From the NCBI RefSeq assembly GCF_022179805.1, contig NZ_BPUO01000001.1:434001-498000 (forward strand): 64,000 nt of DNA, written 5' to 3'. Numbering within the stretch: position 1 is the stretch's first letter; each line of letters starts with the position of its first letter. This document shows positions 26,329-36,621 of the stretch, in pieces. This DNA is from Cupriavidus pauculus. Its GTDB lineage: Bacteria > Pseudomonadota > Gammaproteobacteria > Burkholderiales > Burkholderiaceae. The notes beneath the pieces were generated by a model. That model was not told the DNA's origin. It searched no databases and was given only the letters and a program-made list of their open reading frames with translations. Position numbers and translations under genes: made by a program.

Positions 26329-27804
26329 TTACGACGCCAACGTGGCGCGAATGGCCTCGTAGCACAGGTTCATGAGCGCCGCCGGGAACAGACCCAGCAG
26401 GATCACGGCCAGGCCATTCAGGCTCAGGATCGAGCGCACGCCCGCCGACGCTTCCAGCGGCTCTTCTCCGGTCGGTGCGTCGAAGTACATCAGCTTCACG
26501 ATGCGCAGGTAGTAGAACGCGCCAATCAGCGAGAACACCACCGCCACCACGGCCAGCCAGCTCATGCCGGCCTTGACCACAGCCGACAGCACGGCCAGCT
26601 TGGCGTAGAAGCCGACGGTCGGCGGAATGCCGGCCATCGAGAACATCATCACCAGCATCAGCAGCGCAAACCACGGATGACGGCGCGACATGCCCTTCAG
26701 GTCGTCCAGCGTTTCGGCCTCGAAGCCCTTGCGCGTGCGGATCAGGATCAGGCCGAACGTGCCGAGCGTGGTCAGCATGTACGTGATCGAGTAGAACATC
26801 GACGCGCTGTACGCATTGGCTGCGCCATCCGCCTTGTTCGCCACCACGCCGGACACCAGGCCCAGCAGGATAAAGCCCATGTGCGAGATGGTCGAGTACG
26901 CCAGCATCCGCTTCAGGTTCGTCTGGACGATTGCGGTCAGGTTGCCGATTGCCAGCGAGATGATCGACAGCACCACCAGCATCATCTGCCAGTCGGTAGC
27001 CAGCGGCAGCAGACCTTCCACCAGCAGGCGCATGATCAGCGCGAACGCGGCAACCTTCGGGCCGGCGGCGATCAGCAGCGTCACCGCGGTCGGCGAGCCC
27101 TGGTAGATGTCCGGAATCCACATGTGGAACGGTGCGGCGCCGAGCTTGAACGACACGCCCGCCACGATGAACACCACGCCGAAGGCCAGCATCGTCATGT
27201 TGACGCGGCCCGACTCCACCACGCGGAAGACTTCACCCAGGTTCAGCGAACCCGTTGCGCCGTACATCATCGACATGCCGTAGAGCAGGAAGCCCGAAGC
27301 CAGCGCACCCAGCACGAAGTACTTGATGGCCGATTCCGACGTCACGCGCGACTCGCGGCGCAGTGCCACCAGTGCGTACGACGACAGCGACAGCAGTTCC
27401 AGGCCCAGGTACAGGGTCAGGAAGTTGTTGCCGGTGATCATCACGAGCTGGCCGCCGAGCGTGAACAGCGCGAGCATGTAGAACTCGCCGGCGAACATGT
27501 CGCGCGCACCGAGGTAGGTACGCGTGTAGATCAGCGTCAGGAACATGCCCAGCGAGCAGAACGCCGACAGCACGTTGGCCATCGGGTCCACCACGACCAG
27601 GTTGGCGAACACATAGTGCGTTTCACCGTTGGCCGCATCCAGCGCGAACCAGAAAGTCAGGACCAGCGTGGTGATCAGCGACAACGGGTACGCCACGCTG
27701 GTGCGGCCCTTGCCGCGCGCTAAGTCGATCCAGTTGATCGCCGCGATGGCGACCGCCAGGAAAATGATTGGCGCCACCGGGGCCAGGCTAGAGGACGATT
27801 GCAT
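26329..27804 (-). CDS. nuoN: NADH-quinone oxidoreductase subunit N
   Basis: This 491-residue antiporter-like membrane subunit of complex I has about 14 helices. GAAPFHMWIPDIYQGSPTAVT contains the conserved helix-7/8 region with its Lys, and ISLAIGNLTAIVQTNLKRMLAYSTISHMGF is the conserved helix with LKRMLAYSS-like sequence. It forms part of the proton-pumping arm. It is the last nuo gene, 18 bases after nuoM. Confidence 0.97.
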   Translation of the reverse strand: MQSSSSLAPVAPIIFLAVAIAAINWIDLARGKGRTSVAYPLSLITTLVLTFWFALDAANGETHYVFANLVVVDPMANVLSAFCSLGMFLTLIYTRTYLGARDMFAGEFYMLALFTLGGQLVMITGNNFLTLYLGLELLSLSSYALVALRRESRVTSESAIKYFVLGALASGFLLYGMSMMYGATGSLNLGEVFRVVESGRVNMTMLAFGVVFIVAGVSFKLGAAPFHMWIPDIYQGSPTAVTLLIAAGPKVAAFALIMRLLVEGLLPLATDWQMMLVVLSIISLAIGNLTAIVQTNLKRMLAYSTISHMGFILLGLVSGVVANKADGAANAYSASMFYSITYMLTTLGTFGLILIRTRKGFEAETLDDLKGMSRRHPWFALLMLVMMFSMAGIPPTVGFYAKLAVLSAVVKAGMSWLAVVAVVFSLIGAFYYLRIVKLMYFDAPTGEEPLEASAGVRSILSLNGLAVILLGLFPAALMNLCYEAIRATLAS

Positions 27805-27822
27805 GATATTTCTCTCCCCCGC

Positions 27823-29289
27823 TTACAGCTTGGACTGTGCCACGTGGGACAGCAGGTTCACCACCGAGGCGTGCATCACATCGGTGAAGGGTTTCGGGTA
27901 CAGACCCATGTACAGCGTCAGGATGGCCAGCAGACCGAACATCAGGAATTCACGCTTGTTCAGGTCCACCAGTTCGCGCACATGCTGGTGCACGATGTCG
28001 CCAAAGATCACGCGCTTGACCATCCACAGCGAGTACGCTGCGCCCAGGATCAGGGCCGTGGCAGCCAGCAGGCCAATCCAGAAATTGAACTTGACCGATG
28101 CCAGGATGACCATGAACTCGCCGACGAAACCCGAGGTAGCCGGCAGGCCGCAGTTGGCCATGGCGAAGAACACCGAGAACGCAGCGAACCTCGGCATCAC
28201 GTTCACCACACCGCCGTAATCGGCGATCTGGCGCGAGTGCACGCGGTCATACAGCACGCCGATGCCAAGGAACATGGCACCCGACACGAAGCCGTGCGAG
28301 ATCATCTGGATGATGCCGCCTTCCACGCCGAGGTCGTTGAAGATGAAGAAGCCCAGCGTCACGAAACCCATGTGGGCGATCGACGAATACGCCACCAGCT
28401 TCTTCATGTCGGACTGCACCAGCGCCACCAGGCCGATGTAGATCACCGCGACCAGCGAGATCGTGATGATGAACGGGGCCATGTAGTGGCTGGCGTCCGG
28501 CGCGATCGGCAGCGAGAAACGCAGGAAGCCATAGGCACCCAGCTTCAGCATGATCGCGGCCAGCACGACGGAACCACCGGTCGGTGCTTCCACGTGGGCG
28601 TCGGGCAGCCAGGTGTGCACCGGCCACATCGGCACCTTCACGGCAAAGGCCATGAAGAACGCCAGGAAGATCAGGATCTGTTCTTCAAACGTGAGCTTGG
28701 CCTGGTGCCAGCTCAGGATGTCGAACGTACCGGTCTTGTTGTACAGGTACAGCAGGGCAACCAGCGTCAGCAGCGAGCCCAGCAGCGTGTAGAGGAAGAA
28801 CTTGAACGCGGCATACACGCGGTTCGGACCACCCCAGACACCGATGATGATGTACATCGGGATCAGCGTGGCTTCGAAGAACACGTAGAACAGCATGCCG
28901 TCCAGCGCGCAGAACACGCCGACCATCAGGCCCGACAGGATCAGGAACGCGGCCATGTATTCGGCCACGCGCTCGGTGATCACTTCCCAGGCCGAGATCA
29001 CGACGATCACGGTGATGAACGCGGTCAGCACGACGAACCACATCGAGATGCCGTCGACGCCCAGGTGATAGGCGATGTTGAAGCGCTCGATCCACGGCGC
29101 CTGCACGACGAACTGCATTGCAGCCGTCGACGTATCGAAGTGGAACACCAGCGGCAGCGTCACGACGAAGCTGGCGATGGCGCCGAACAGCGACATCCAG
29201 CGCACGAAGCACTTGCTGCGGTCGGAACCGAACATCAATACCAGCAGGCCGAAGAAGATAGGCAGCCAGATTGCGAGAGACAGAACCAT
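27823..29289 (-). CDS. nuoM: NADH-quinone oxidoreductase subunit M
   Basis: This 488-residue proton-pumping antiporter-like subunit contains VKVPMWPVHTWLPDAHVEAPTGGSVVL and ALVQSDMKKLVAYSSIAHMGF, the two family signatures. The Lys, Glu and His residues in them line the half-channels. About 14 membrane helices are present. It lies between nuoL and nuoN in the complex I operon. Confidence 0.97.
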   Translation of the reverse strand: MVLSLAIWLPIFFGLLVLMFGSDRSKCFVRWMSLFGAIASFVVTLPLVFHFDTSTAAMQFVVQAPWIERFNIAYHLGVDGISMWFVVLTAFITVIVVISAWEVITERVAEYMAAFLILSGLMVGVFCALDGMLFYVFFEATLIPMYIIIGVWGGPNRVYAAFKFFLYTLLGSLLTLVALLYLYNKTGTFDILSWHQAKLTFEEQILIFLAFFMAFAVKVPMWPVHTWLPDAHVEAPTGGSVVLAAIMLKLGAYGFLRFSLPIAPDASHYMAPFIITISLVAVIYIGLVALVQSDMKKLVAYSSIAHMGFVTLGFFIFNDLGVEGGIIQMISHGFVSGAMFLGIGVLYDRVHSRQIADYGGVVNVMPRFAAFSVFFAMANCGLPATSGFVGEFMVILASVKFNFWIGLLAATALILGAAYSLWMVKRVIFGDIVHQHVRELVDLNKREFLMFGLLAILTLYMGLYPKPFTDVMHASVVNLLSHVAQSKL

Positions 29290-29316
29290 TTGTTTGTTTT
29301 CCTTACTCGGTGCCTA

Positions 29317-31407
29317 TCACTTGGTGCCTATCACGCCAGTGATCGTCAGCGTCAAAAGCACCAGCATGCCGATGATCATCGCAAAAGCGTAATGGTAGAT
29401 ATAGCCGGACTGCAGGTAACGGCTGGCCGCGGCGAACGACGCCACCACACGAGCCGAACCGTTGACGAACAGGCCGTCGATGAAGCTCTGGTCACCGCCC
29501 TTCCACAGACCCGTACCCAGCAGACGCGCACCGCGTGCAAACACGGCCTGGTTGATCGCGTCCATGTAGTACTTGTTGTCCAGCAGCGTGTAGATACCCG
29601 AGAAGCGTTGCTTGATGGCGGCAGGAATGTCCGGGCGCTTCATGTAGAAGAACCACGACAGCACCACACCGGCAATGGCCAGCCACAGCACCGGGGTCGT
29701 CAGCGAATGGATCGCCATCGGTACCCAGCCGTGGAACGCCTCTTCCAGTTCCTTCATCGCGTGGTGGTTCTCGCCGACGAAGATCACGTCCTTGAACGCG
29801 ATGCCGTGCTTGAAGAACTCGCCGAACAGCATCGGCTCGATCGCGATGGCACCGATGATCACCGACGGGATGGCCAGCAGCACCAGCGGCAGCGTCACCA
29901 CCCACGGCGACTCGTGCGGCTTCTGGCCAGGAGCCAGGCCATGATGATGGTCGTCGCCGTGCGCGTCTTCCTCGTCATGGTGGTCGTGGTGGTCGTCGTG
30001 AGCGTGGGCCTTGCCGAAACGCTCTTCACCGTGGAACACCAGGAAGTACATGCGGAACGAGTAGAAGGCGGTCACGAACACACCAGCCAGCACCGCGAAG
30101 TATGCGAAGCCCGAACCGGCCAGGTGCGACTCGGCCACCGCCTCGATGATCGAGTCCTTCGAGTAGAAGCCGGAGAAGAACGGCGTACCGATCAGCGCCA
30201 GCGAACCCACCAGCGACGTGATCCACGTGATGGGCATGTACTTGCGCAGGCCGCCCATGTTGCGGATGTCCTGGTCGTGGTGCATGCCGATGATGACCGA
30301 ACCGGCGCCCAGGAACAGCAGTGCCTTGAAGAACGCGTGCGTCATCAGGTGGAACACGGCCACCGAGTAGGCGGAAGCGCCCAGTGCGACGGTCATGTAG
30401 CCCAGCTGCGACAGCGTGGAATACGCCACCACGCGCTTGATGTCGTTCTGGATGATGCCCAGGAAGCCCATGAACAGCGCGGTGATCGCGCCGATGACCA
30501 GCACGAACGACAGCGCGGTGTCCGACAGTTCGAACAGCGGCGACATGCGCGCCACCATGAAGATGCCGGCGGTCACCATGGTTGCCGCGTGGATCAGTGC
30601 CGAGATCGGGGTCGGGCCTTCCATCGAATCAGGCAGCCAGACGTGCAGCGGGAACTGCGCCGACTTGCCCATCGCGCCGATGAACAGGCAGATGCAGGCC
30701 ACGGTGATCATCAGCCAGTCGGTACCCGGGAACAGCACGGTCGCCAGTTGATCGCGCTGGGCGAACACGTCCGTGTAGTTCATGCTGCCGGCGTATGCCA
30801 GCAGCAGGCCGATGCCGAGGATGAAGCCGAAGTCGCCCACGCGGTTGACCAGGAACGCCTTCAGGTTGGCGAAGATCGCGGTCGGACGCGTGTACCAGAA
30901 GCCGATCAGCAGGTACGAGACCAGGCCCACGGCTTCCCAGCCGAAGAACAGCTGCAGGAAGTTGTTGCTCATCACCAGCATCAGCATCGAGAAGGTGAAG
31001 AGCGAGATGTAGGCGAAGAACCGGTTGTAGCCGGGGTCTCCGTCCATGTAGCCGACGGTGTAGATGTGCACCATCAGGGAGACGAAGGTCACTACGACCA
31101 TCATCATCGCCGTCAGCGAATCGACCAGGAAGCCGACTTCCATCTTCAGCGATCCGAGGGCCATCCATTCGTACACGGTGGCGTTGTAGCCGGCGCCGTC
31201 GATCACGTCGAGCAGCACCATCACCGACAGGACGAATGCAATGGCAACGCCCAGGATCGTGGAGGTGTGCGCCACGGCCCGGCCGCCGCGCGACTCCGAG
31301 GAAAACGTGCCGAAGAACTTGGTACCGAACAGACCGGCTATCGCGGCACCGGCGAGCGGTGCCAGCGGAATCGCCAGCAGCAGGTTGGGGTTGAGCGTGG
31401 TTGCCAT
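29317..31407 (-). CDS. nuoL: NADH-quinone oxidoreductase subunit L
   Basis: This 696-residue, distal proton-pumping subunit has about 16 helices, including the long lateral C-terminal helix. KSAQFPLHVWLPDSMEGPTPISALIHAATMV and IIQNDIKRVVAYSTLSQLGYM are the signatures. Between helices near residues 465-490 is a cytoplasmic loop very rich in His and Asp (HAHDDHHDHHDEEDAHGDDHHHG), which E. coli NuoL lacks and which could bind divalent metal. It starts 59 bases after nuoK. Confidence 0.97.
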   Translation of the reverse strand: MATTLNPNLLLAIPLAPLAGAAIAGLFGTKFFGTFSSESRGGRAVAHTSTILGVAIAFVLSVMVLLDVIDGAGYNATVYEWMALGSLKMEVGFLVDSLTAMMMVVVTFVSLMVHIYTVGYMDGDPGYNRFFAYISLFTFSMLMLVMSNNFLQLFFGWEAVGLVSYLLIGFWYTRPTAIFANLKAFLVNRVGDFGFILGIGLLLAYAGSMNYTDVFAQRDQLATVLFPGTDWLMITVACICLFIGAMGKSAQFPLHVWLPDSMEGPTPISALIHAATMVTAGIFMVARMSPLFELSDTALSFVLVIGAITALFMGFLGIIQNDIKRVVAYSTLSQLGYMTVALGASAYSVAVFHLMTHAFFKALLFLGAGSVIIGMHHDQDIRNMGGLRKYMPITWITSLVGSLALIGTPFFSGFYSKDSIIEAVAESHLAGSGFAYFAVLAGVFVTAFYSFRMYFLVFHGEERFGKAHAHDDHHDHHDEEDAHGDDHHHGLAPGQKPHESPWVVTLPLVLLAIPSVIIGAIAIEPMLFGEFFKHGIAFKDVIFVGENHHAMKELEEAFHGWVPMAIHSLTTPVLWLAIAGVVLSWFFYMKRPDIPAAIKQRFSGIYTLLDNKYYMDAINQAVFARGARLLGTGLWKGGDQSFIDGLFVNGSARVVASFAAASRYLQSGYIYHYAFAMIIGMLVLLTLTITGVIGTK

Positions 31408-31466
31408 AGGACGCTTAGTGGTATGCGGTCGGGATGCGGTCTTGGTTCATGTCGTGTGCGTGCATG

Positions 31467-31772
31467 TCAGCCCTTGAGGGTATCCATGTCGTCCACGTTG
31501 ATCGTGTCCAGGTTTCGGAACAGCACGACCAGAATTGCCAGACCGATAGCCGACTCGGCGGCGGCCACCGTGAGGATGAAGAAAACGAAAACCTGTCCGG
31601 CCAGATCGCCCATGTAGTGCGAGAAGGCGACGAAATTCATGTTCACCGCAAGCAGCATCAGTTCGAGCGCCATCAGCAGCACGATGACGTTCTTGCGGTT
31701 CAGGAAGATGCCAACGATGCTGATCGCGAAAAGGATGGCACCGAGGACGAGAAAGTGAGCGAGAGACAGCAC
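31467..31772 (-). CDS. nuoK: NADH-quinone oxidoreductase subunit K
   Basis: This three-helix, 101-residue subunit holds the conserved membrane glutamates of the proton channel ([10 protein letters not shown] and [11 protein letters not shown]). I use GTG 31772, with GGAG 8 bases upstream, because it gives the universal start [13 protein letters not shown] and the family length of 101. The open frame extends 15 codons further, but that overlaps the nuoJ end and is not conserved. Confidence 0.95.
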   Translation of the reverse strand: MLSLAHFLVLGAILFAISIVGIFLNRKNVIVLLMALELMLLAVNMNFVAFSHYMGDLAGQVFVFFILTVAAAESAIGLAILVVLFRNLDTINVDDMDTLKG

Positions 31773-31788
31773 AGCGGGTTCTCCGGGC

Positions 31789-32430
31789 TTAGTTCTTGTT
31801 GGCGGTGCCCGTGGCATCCGCTTCGGCCCGGCGTTCGGCCGGCATCTTTACCATGCGCACGCGATCTTCGCGGCGTACGCGCAGCTGGGCACCCACGTCC
31901 TGTGCCTTCACGTCCTTGCGGCGGCGCAGCGTCAGGGCCACGGCGGCAACAATGGCCACCAGCAGGATGATGCCGGCCACTTCGAACGCGTACACATAGT
32001 CGGTGTAGATCAGCTTGCCCAGCGCGGCGGTATTCGAGTAGTTCGGATCCTGCGCGCCCGGCGGCAGCACGGCGTTGGTGGTGCCGATGAAGTTGCGCAC
32101 CAGCACGATCGCCATTTCGGCAATGATCAGCGCACCGACGATCGAAGCCATCGGCACGTATGTCCAGAAGTCGCGGCGCAGGTGCTCGATGTCGATATCG
32201 ATCATCATCACCACGAACAGGAACAGCACCATCACGGCGCCCACGTAGACCAGCACGAGCAGGATGGCGAGGAACTCGGCCTTCAGGATCATCCAGATCG
32301 CCGCGGCGGTGAAGAACGCCAGGACGAGGAACAGTGCGGAATGCACCGGGTTCTTCGCCGTGATGACTTTCAGTGCGGAGAGCACCAGCACCAGGGCGAA
32401 GGCGTAGAAGATGGCTGTCGTGAGTTCCAT
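31789..32430 (-). CDS. nuoJ: NADH-quinone oxidoreductase subunit J
   Basis: This 213-residue membrane subunit has five helices; [21 protein letters not shown] and [19 protein letters not shown] include the pi-bulge helix 3 with its conserved Tyr. The C-terminal 40 residues are charged and variable. ATG 32430 fits the usual MELTTAIFY start. The 159-base gap to nuoI holds a hairpin (32522-32538). Confidence 0.96.
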   Translation of the reverse strand: MELTTAIFYAFALVLVLSALKVITAKNPVHSALFLVLAFFTAAAIWMILKAEFLAILLVLVYVGAVMVLFLFVVMMIDIDIEHLRRDFWTYVPMASIVGALIIAEMAIVLVRNFIGTTNAVLPPGAQDPNYSNTAALGKLIYTDYVYAFEVAGIILLVAIVAAVALTLRRRKDVKAQDVGAQLRVRREDRVRMVKMPAERRAEADATGTANKN

Positions 32431-32521
32431 GGTCCCTATCGGATCCTCTTTGGGCCGCGCCAGCCCGGACTGCCCTTCAGGGGGCGGCCCGCGCATCGGC
32501 AGCGGTTTGCTTCTCTTGGTT

Positions 32522-32538
32522 GTGCCCCTGCGGGGCAC
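32522..32538. repeat. Hairpin in the nuoI-nuoJ spacer
   Basis: GTGCCCC (32522-32528), loop TGC, GGGGCAC (32532-32538): a perfect 7-bp stem without a T run. It is a likely mRNA stability element inside the nuo operon. Confidence 0.45.
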
Positions 32539-32589
32539 GTCAAATTCATTGTCGGGTCCGGCACACCGTGCCTCGCCCGTCCTGCCGGC

Positions 32590-33081
32590 TTAGCGGTACT
32601 TCGCGTCCGCAGCCTTGGCCGCGGCGATCTGCGGCTCGTAGCGGTCGCCCACTGCCAGCAGCATGTCCTTGGTGAAGTACAGGTCGCCGCGCTTCTCGCC
32701 GTGGTACTCGAGAATGTGCGTTTCGACGATGGCGTCGACCGGGCAGGCTTCTTCGCAGAAGCCGCAGAAAATGCACTTGGTCAGGTCGATGTCGTAGCGC
32801 GTGGTGCGGCGGGTGCCGTCGTCACGTACATCCGACTCGATCGTGATGGCCAGGGCCGGGCACACCGCTTCGCACAGCTTGCATGCGATGCAACGCTCTT
32901 CCCCATTGGGGTAGCGGCGCAGTGCGTGCAGGCCGCGGAATCGCGGCGACATCGGCGTCTTCTCTTCCGGGAACTGGACAGTCACCTTCCGGGCGAAGAG
33001 ATAGCGGCCGGTCAGTGCCATGCCCTTGAAGAGTTCCTTCAGGAGCAGGCTGTTGAAAAAGTCCTTGATGGCGAGCAGCAT
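32590..33081 (-). CDS. nuoI: NADH-quinone oxidoreductase subunit I (two 4Fe-4S)
   Basis: This 163-residue ferredoxin-like subunit has two cluster motifs, [12 protein letters not shown] and [12 protein letters not shown], ligating clusters N6a and N6b that pass electrons from NuoG to NuoB. The N-terminal amphipathic helix [14 protein letters not shown] anchors it to the membrane arm. Confidence 0.97.
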   Translation of the reverse strand: MLLAIKDFFNSLLLKELFKGMALTGRYLFARKVTVQFPEEKTPMSPRFRGLHALRRYPNGEERCIACKLCEAVCPALAITIESDVRDDGTRRTTRYDIDLTKCIFCGFCEEACPVDAIVETHILEYHGEKRGDLYFTKDMLLAVGDRYEPQIAAAKAADAKYR

Positions 33082-33152
33082 GACGATTGCGTCCTAAGTA
33101 TTTCAGCGCGGTGCGCCCTGCCCCACTGGGCGGCGCACCATCGCCTGGCCTC

Positions 33153-34217
33153 TTAGTGCCAGATGTTCCAAGGCGACTTGATCCAGATCGCCACAATGAT
33201 CAGCCAAGCCACGGTCAGCGGGATGAAGATCTTCCAGCCCAGACGCATGATCTGGTCATAGCGGTAACGCGGGAACGAAGCTCGAATCCAGATGAACACC
33301 GACAGCAGCAGGAATACCTTGATCACCAGCCAGAAGAAGCCCGGGATCCAGTTCGTGAGCACGCTCGAGAACGGCGGCGCCCAGCCTCCCAGGAACATCA
33401 GCGAGGTCATCGTCGAGATGATGATCATGTTGATGTACTCGGCCAGGAAGAACAGCGCGAACGTCATGCCCGAGTATTCGATCATGTGACCGGCCACGAT
33501 TTCCGATTCGCCTTCCACCACGTCGAACGGGTGGCGGTTCGTTTCAGCCACGCCCGAGATGAAGTACACGGCGAACATCGGCAGCAGCGGCAGCCAGTTC
33601 CACGACAGGATGTTGATGCCCATGTCCGCGAAGTAGCCGGTGTTCTGGCTGATCACGATCTGCGACAGGTTCAGGCTGCCCGCCACCATCAGCACGGTGA
33701 CCAGCGCGAAGCCCATCGCGATTTCGTACGACACCATCTGCGCGGCGGCGCGCATCGCACCGATGAACGCGTACTTCGAGTTCGACGCCCAGCCTGCCAG
33801 GATCACGCCATAGACGCCCACCGAGCTGATGGCCATCACGTAGAGCAGACCCGCGTTGACGTTGGCCATCACCACTTCGGCCTGGAACGGGATCACCGCC
33901 CACACGGCCACGGCCGGCACCAGCACCATCAGCGGCGCAACCAGGTACATGACCTTGTTGACCTGCGACGGGAACATCACTTCCTTGAGCAGCAGCTTCA
34001 GCACGTCGGCAATCGGCTGCAGCAGGCCCAGCGGACCCACCCGGTTCGGGCCGATACGCACGTGCATCCAGCCAATCAGCTTGCGTTCCCACAGAATCAG
34101 GTAGGCCACGCACAGCAGCACCGGCACCACAATGACCACGGCACGGATCAGGATCCAGATCAGCGTCCAAGCGCTGCCGAAGATGGCCTGGCCCTGCGAG
34201 GTAATGAGATCGATCAT
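33153..34217 (-). CDS. nuoH: NADH-quinone oxidoreductase subunit H
   Basis: This 354-residue subunit has eight or nine helices and forms most of the ubiquinone-binding chamber with NuoB and Nuo[26 protein letters not shown] and [26 protein letters not shown] are the hallmark segments. It starts 18 bases after nuoG. Confidence 0.97.
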   Translation of the reverse strand: MIDLITSQGQAIFGSAWTLIWILIRAVVIVVPVLLCVAYLILWERKLIGWMHVRIGPNRVGPLGLLQPIADVLKLLLKEVMFPSQVNKVMYLVAPLMVLVPAVAVWAVIPFQAEVVMANVNAGLLYVMAISSVGVYGVILAGWASNSKYAFIGAMRAAAQMVSYEIAMGFALVTVLMVAGSLNLSQIVISQNTGYFADMGINILSWNWLPLLPMFAVYFISGVAETNRHPFDVVEGESEIVAGHMIEYSGMTFALFFLAEYINMIIISTMTSLMFLGGWAPPFSSVLTNWIPGFFWLVIKVFLLLSVFIWIRASFPRYRYDQIMRLGWKIFIPLTVAWLIIVAIWIKSPWNIWH

Positions 34218-34235
34218 GTTGCTATCTCGCTCTTC

Positions 34236-36608
34236 TTATACGGTGGCCGTGGCGGCGGTGTTCTGGCCGGCCGACAGGTCGATGGCTTTCTCAACGGTGA
34301 CGGTACCGAACAGCGCGCCCAGCGTTGCAGCAGCCACGGTAGCGGCCGGCACGCGCACGGTGTTGGCCGGCAGCGTCTTTTCCAGCGCCGCGGGCAGCAC
34401 CACGCTTGCACCGTCCTGCGTCACGCGCACCGGATCGCCAGCCTGCACACCGAGCTTGTCGAACAGCTCGGCCGACAGCGCCACCTGCATCGCACGGCGC
34501 GAGGCCGCGGTCAGCTGCAGCGAATCGGCACGGCGCACGATCGGATCAGCGTGGTAGATCGGCACATCGGCGATACGCTCGATACCGTTGGCGGCAGCAG
34601 CCGTCACGCGGATCGCGGCGTCGGTCGCGTTGTCGAGCGCTTCCGGAGCCAGCTTGACCAGCGCCGCATCGCGCACGGCCTCGGCCGTATCGAAATCGAA
34701 GCCTGGCACATCCAGCAGGTTGCCCAGCACGCGCAGGACCTTCCAGCCCGGACGCGATTCACCCAGTGCACGCACCACGCCGTTGAAGCTCTGGGCACGG
34801 CCCTCGGCATTGACGAACGTACCGGCGGTTTCGGTGAACGGCGTGATCGGCAGGATCACGTCCGCGTATTGCATGGCGGCTTCCGAACGGAACGGCGACA
34901 GCACGACAACGGTACCGGCCTGCTGCAGCGCGGCCACGGCCTGGCGTGCATTGGCGGTATCGAACTCGACTTCGGCGTTCAGCACGACGTAAGCGCGGCG
35001 CGGCGCATCGAACATGGCTTGCGCATTGGCACCACCCTTCTGCGGCAGCGCGCCGGCAATGTAGCCGCCGACGGTGTTGGCCGCTTCGGTCAGGAAGCCC
35101 AGCGTGGCGCCCGTTTCCGTGGCGATCCACTGTGCCAGCGCGTGCAGCGCCGAGAATTGCGGATGACGCACGGCCTCGTTGCCGAGGAACACCGCACGGC
35201 GCTCACCCGACAGCAGCGCATCGGCCACCGACTTCGCGGCGTCGCCACCGTCAAAGCCATCGGTACCAGCCGGAGCGGCCACGCCCTTGGCGGCGGCCAC
35301 GGCGCGCGCTACACCAGCCAGCGCGGCGGTCCAGCCCGACGGGGCCACGTCGATACGTGCGGCAACCGGCATCAGCAGGTCTTCACCGCCGGCACCGATC
35401 ACGGCCACGCGGGCACCCTTCTTCACAGCTTGACGCAGGCGCGATGCCAGCAGCGGCTGATCCTTGCGCAGCGATGCGCCAATCACCAGCGCGCGTTGCA
35501 GCGTGGTCACGTCGGCGACCGGCATGCCCAGCCACGGCGCACCCTTCAGGGCAGCCGAGAAATCGGTCTGGCGCAGGCGGAAGTCGATGTTGTCGCTACC
35601 CAGGCCACGTACCAGGTTGCCCAGCAGGAACATTTCTTCCAGCGTGCTGTGAGGGCTGGCGATAGCGGCGATCTGGTCGGCGCCATGGTCGCGCTTGATG
35701 CTTGCCAGGCCGTTGGCCACGTATTCCAGCGCGGTCTGCCAGTCCGTTTCCATCCATTCGCCACCCTGCTTGAGCATCGGGCGGGTCAGGCGGTCGGCGC
35801 TGTTCAGGCCTTCGTACGAGAAGCGGTCCTTGTCCGAGATCCAGCACTCGTTGACGTCTTCGTTTTCCAGCGGCACCACGCGCATCACGCGCTGGTTCTT
35901 GGTCTGGACCACGAGGTTGGCGCCCACGCCGTCGTGCGGCGACACCGACTTGCGGCGTCCCAGTTCCCACGTACGGGCCGAGTAGCGGAACGGCTTGCTG
36001 GTCAGCGCGCCGACCGGGCACAGGTCGATCATGTTGCCGGACAGTTCCGAATCCACGGTCTGGCCGACGAACGTCGTGATTTCCGAGTGCTCGCCGCGGT
36101 TCAGCATGCCCAGCTCCATCACGCCGGCCACTTCCTGGCCAAAGCGCACGCAGCGGGTGCAGTGGATGCAGCGCGTCATCTCCTCCATGGAGATCAGCGG
36201 GCCCACGTTCTTGTGGAACACCACGCGCTTTTCTTCCTTGTAGCGCGATTCCGATGCACCGTAGCCCACCGCCAGATCCTGCAGCTGGCATTCGCCGCCC
36301 TGATCGCAGATCGGGCAGTCGAGCGGGTGGTTGATCAGCAGGAATTCCATCACGGACTTCTGGGCCTTGACGGCCTTTTCAGAGTTCGTGAAGACCTTCA
36401 TGCCGGGCGTCACCGGGGTGGCGCATGCGGGCAGCGCCTTGGGCGCCTTTTCCACTTCGACCAGACACATGCGGCAGTTCGCCGCGATGGACAGTTTGCG
36501 GTGGTAGCAGAAGTGCGGGATGTAGGTGCCCAGCTTGCTGGCCGCTTCCATCACGAGGCTGCCTTCCGCAACCTCTACCTTCTTGCCGTCGATCTCGAGT
36601 TCAACCAT
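34236..36608 (-). CDS. nuoG: NADH-quinone oxidoreductase subunit G
   Basis: This 790-residue iron-sulfur subunit begins with a 2Fe-2S ferredoxin domain (Cys in CYHRKLSIAANCRMC and the following Cys in PACATPV). Next come the His-Cys 4Fe-4S motif HPLDCPICDQGGEC and a further CIHCTRCVRF cluster. The C-terminal two thirds are a molybdopterin-oxidoreductase-like domain that has lost its cofactor. ATG 36608 starts MVELEIDGKKVEV; the 68 codons open upstream overlap nuoF and are not conserved. Confidence 0.97.
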   Translation of the reverse strand: MVELEIDGKKVEVAEGSLVMEAASKLGTYIPHFCYHRKLSIAANCRMCLVEVEKAPKALPACATPVTPGMKVFTNSEKAVKAQKSVMEFLLINHPLDCPICDQGGECQLQDLAVGYGASESRYKEEKRVVFHKNVGPLISMEEMTRCIHCTRCVRFGQEVAGVMELGMLNRGEHSEITTFVGQTVDSELSGNMIDLCPVGALTSKPFRYSARTWELGRRKSVSPHDGVGANLVVQTKNQRVMRVVPLENEDVNECWISDKDRFSYEGLNSADRLTRPMLKQGGEWMETDWQTALEYVANGLASIKRDHGADQIAAIASPHSTLEEMFLLGNLVRGLGSDNIDFRLRQTDFSAALKGAPWLGMPVADVTTLQRALVIGASLRKDQPLLASRLRQAVKKGARVAVIGAGGEDLLMPVAARIDVAPSGWTAALAGVARAVAAAKGVAAPAGTDGFDGGDAAKSVADALLSGERRAVFLGNEAVRHPQFSALHALAQWIATETGATLGFLTEAANTVGGYIAGALPQKGGANAQAMFDAPRRAYVVLNAEVEFDTANARQAVAALQQAGTVVVLSPFRSEAAMQYADVILPITPFTETAGTFVNAEGRAQSFNGVVRALGESRPGWKVLRVLGNLLDVPGFDFDTAEAVRDAALVKLAPEALDNATDAAIRVTAAAANGIERIADVPIYHADPIVRRADSLQLTAASRRAMQVALSAELFDKLGVQAGDPVRVTQDGASVVLPAALEKTLPANTVRVPAATVAAATLGALFGTVTVEKAIDLSAGQNTAATATV

Positions 36609-36621
36609 GTTCTGCCACGCT

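Noticed and set aside
27799..31617. A plus-strand open frame of more than 1200 codons antisense to nuoLMN
   Set aside because: It is complementary to three certain nuo genes. Its product is a monotonous Gln/His/Arg/Asp mix, as expected from GC-rich third positions, with no domain and no ribosome site.
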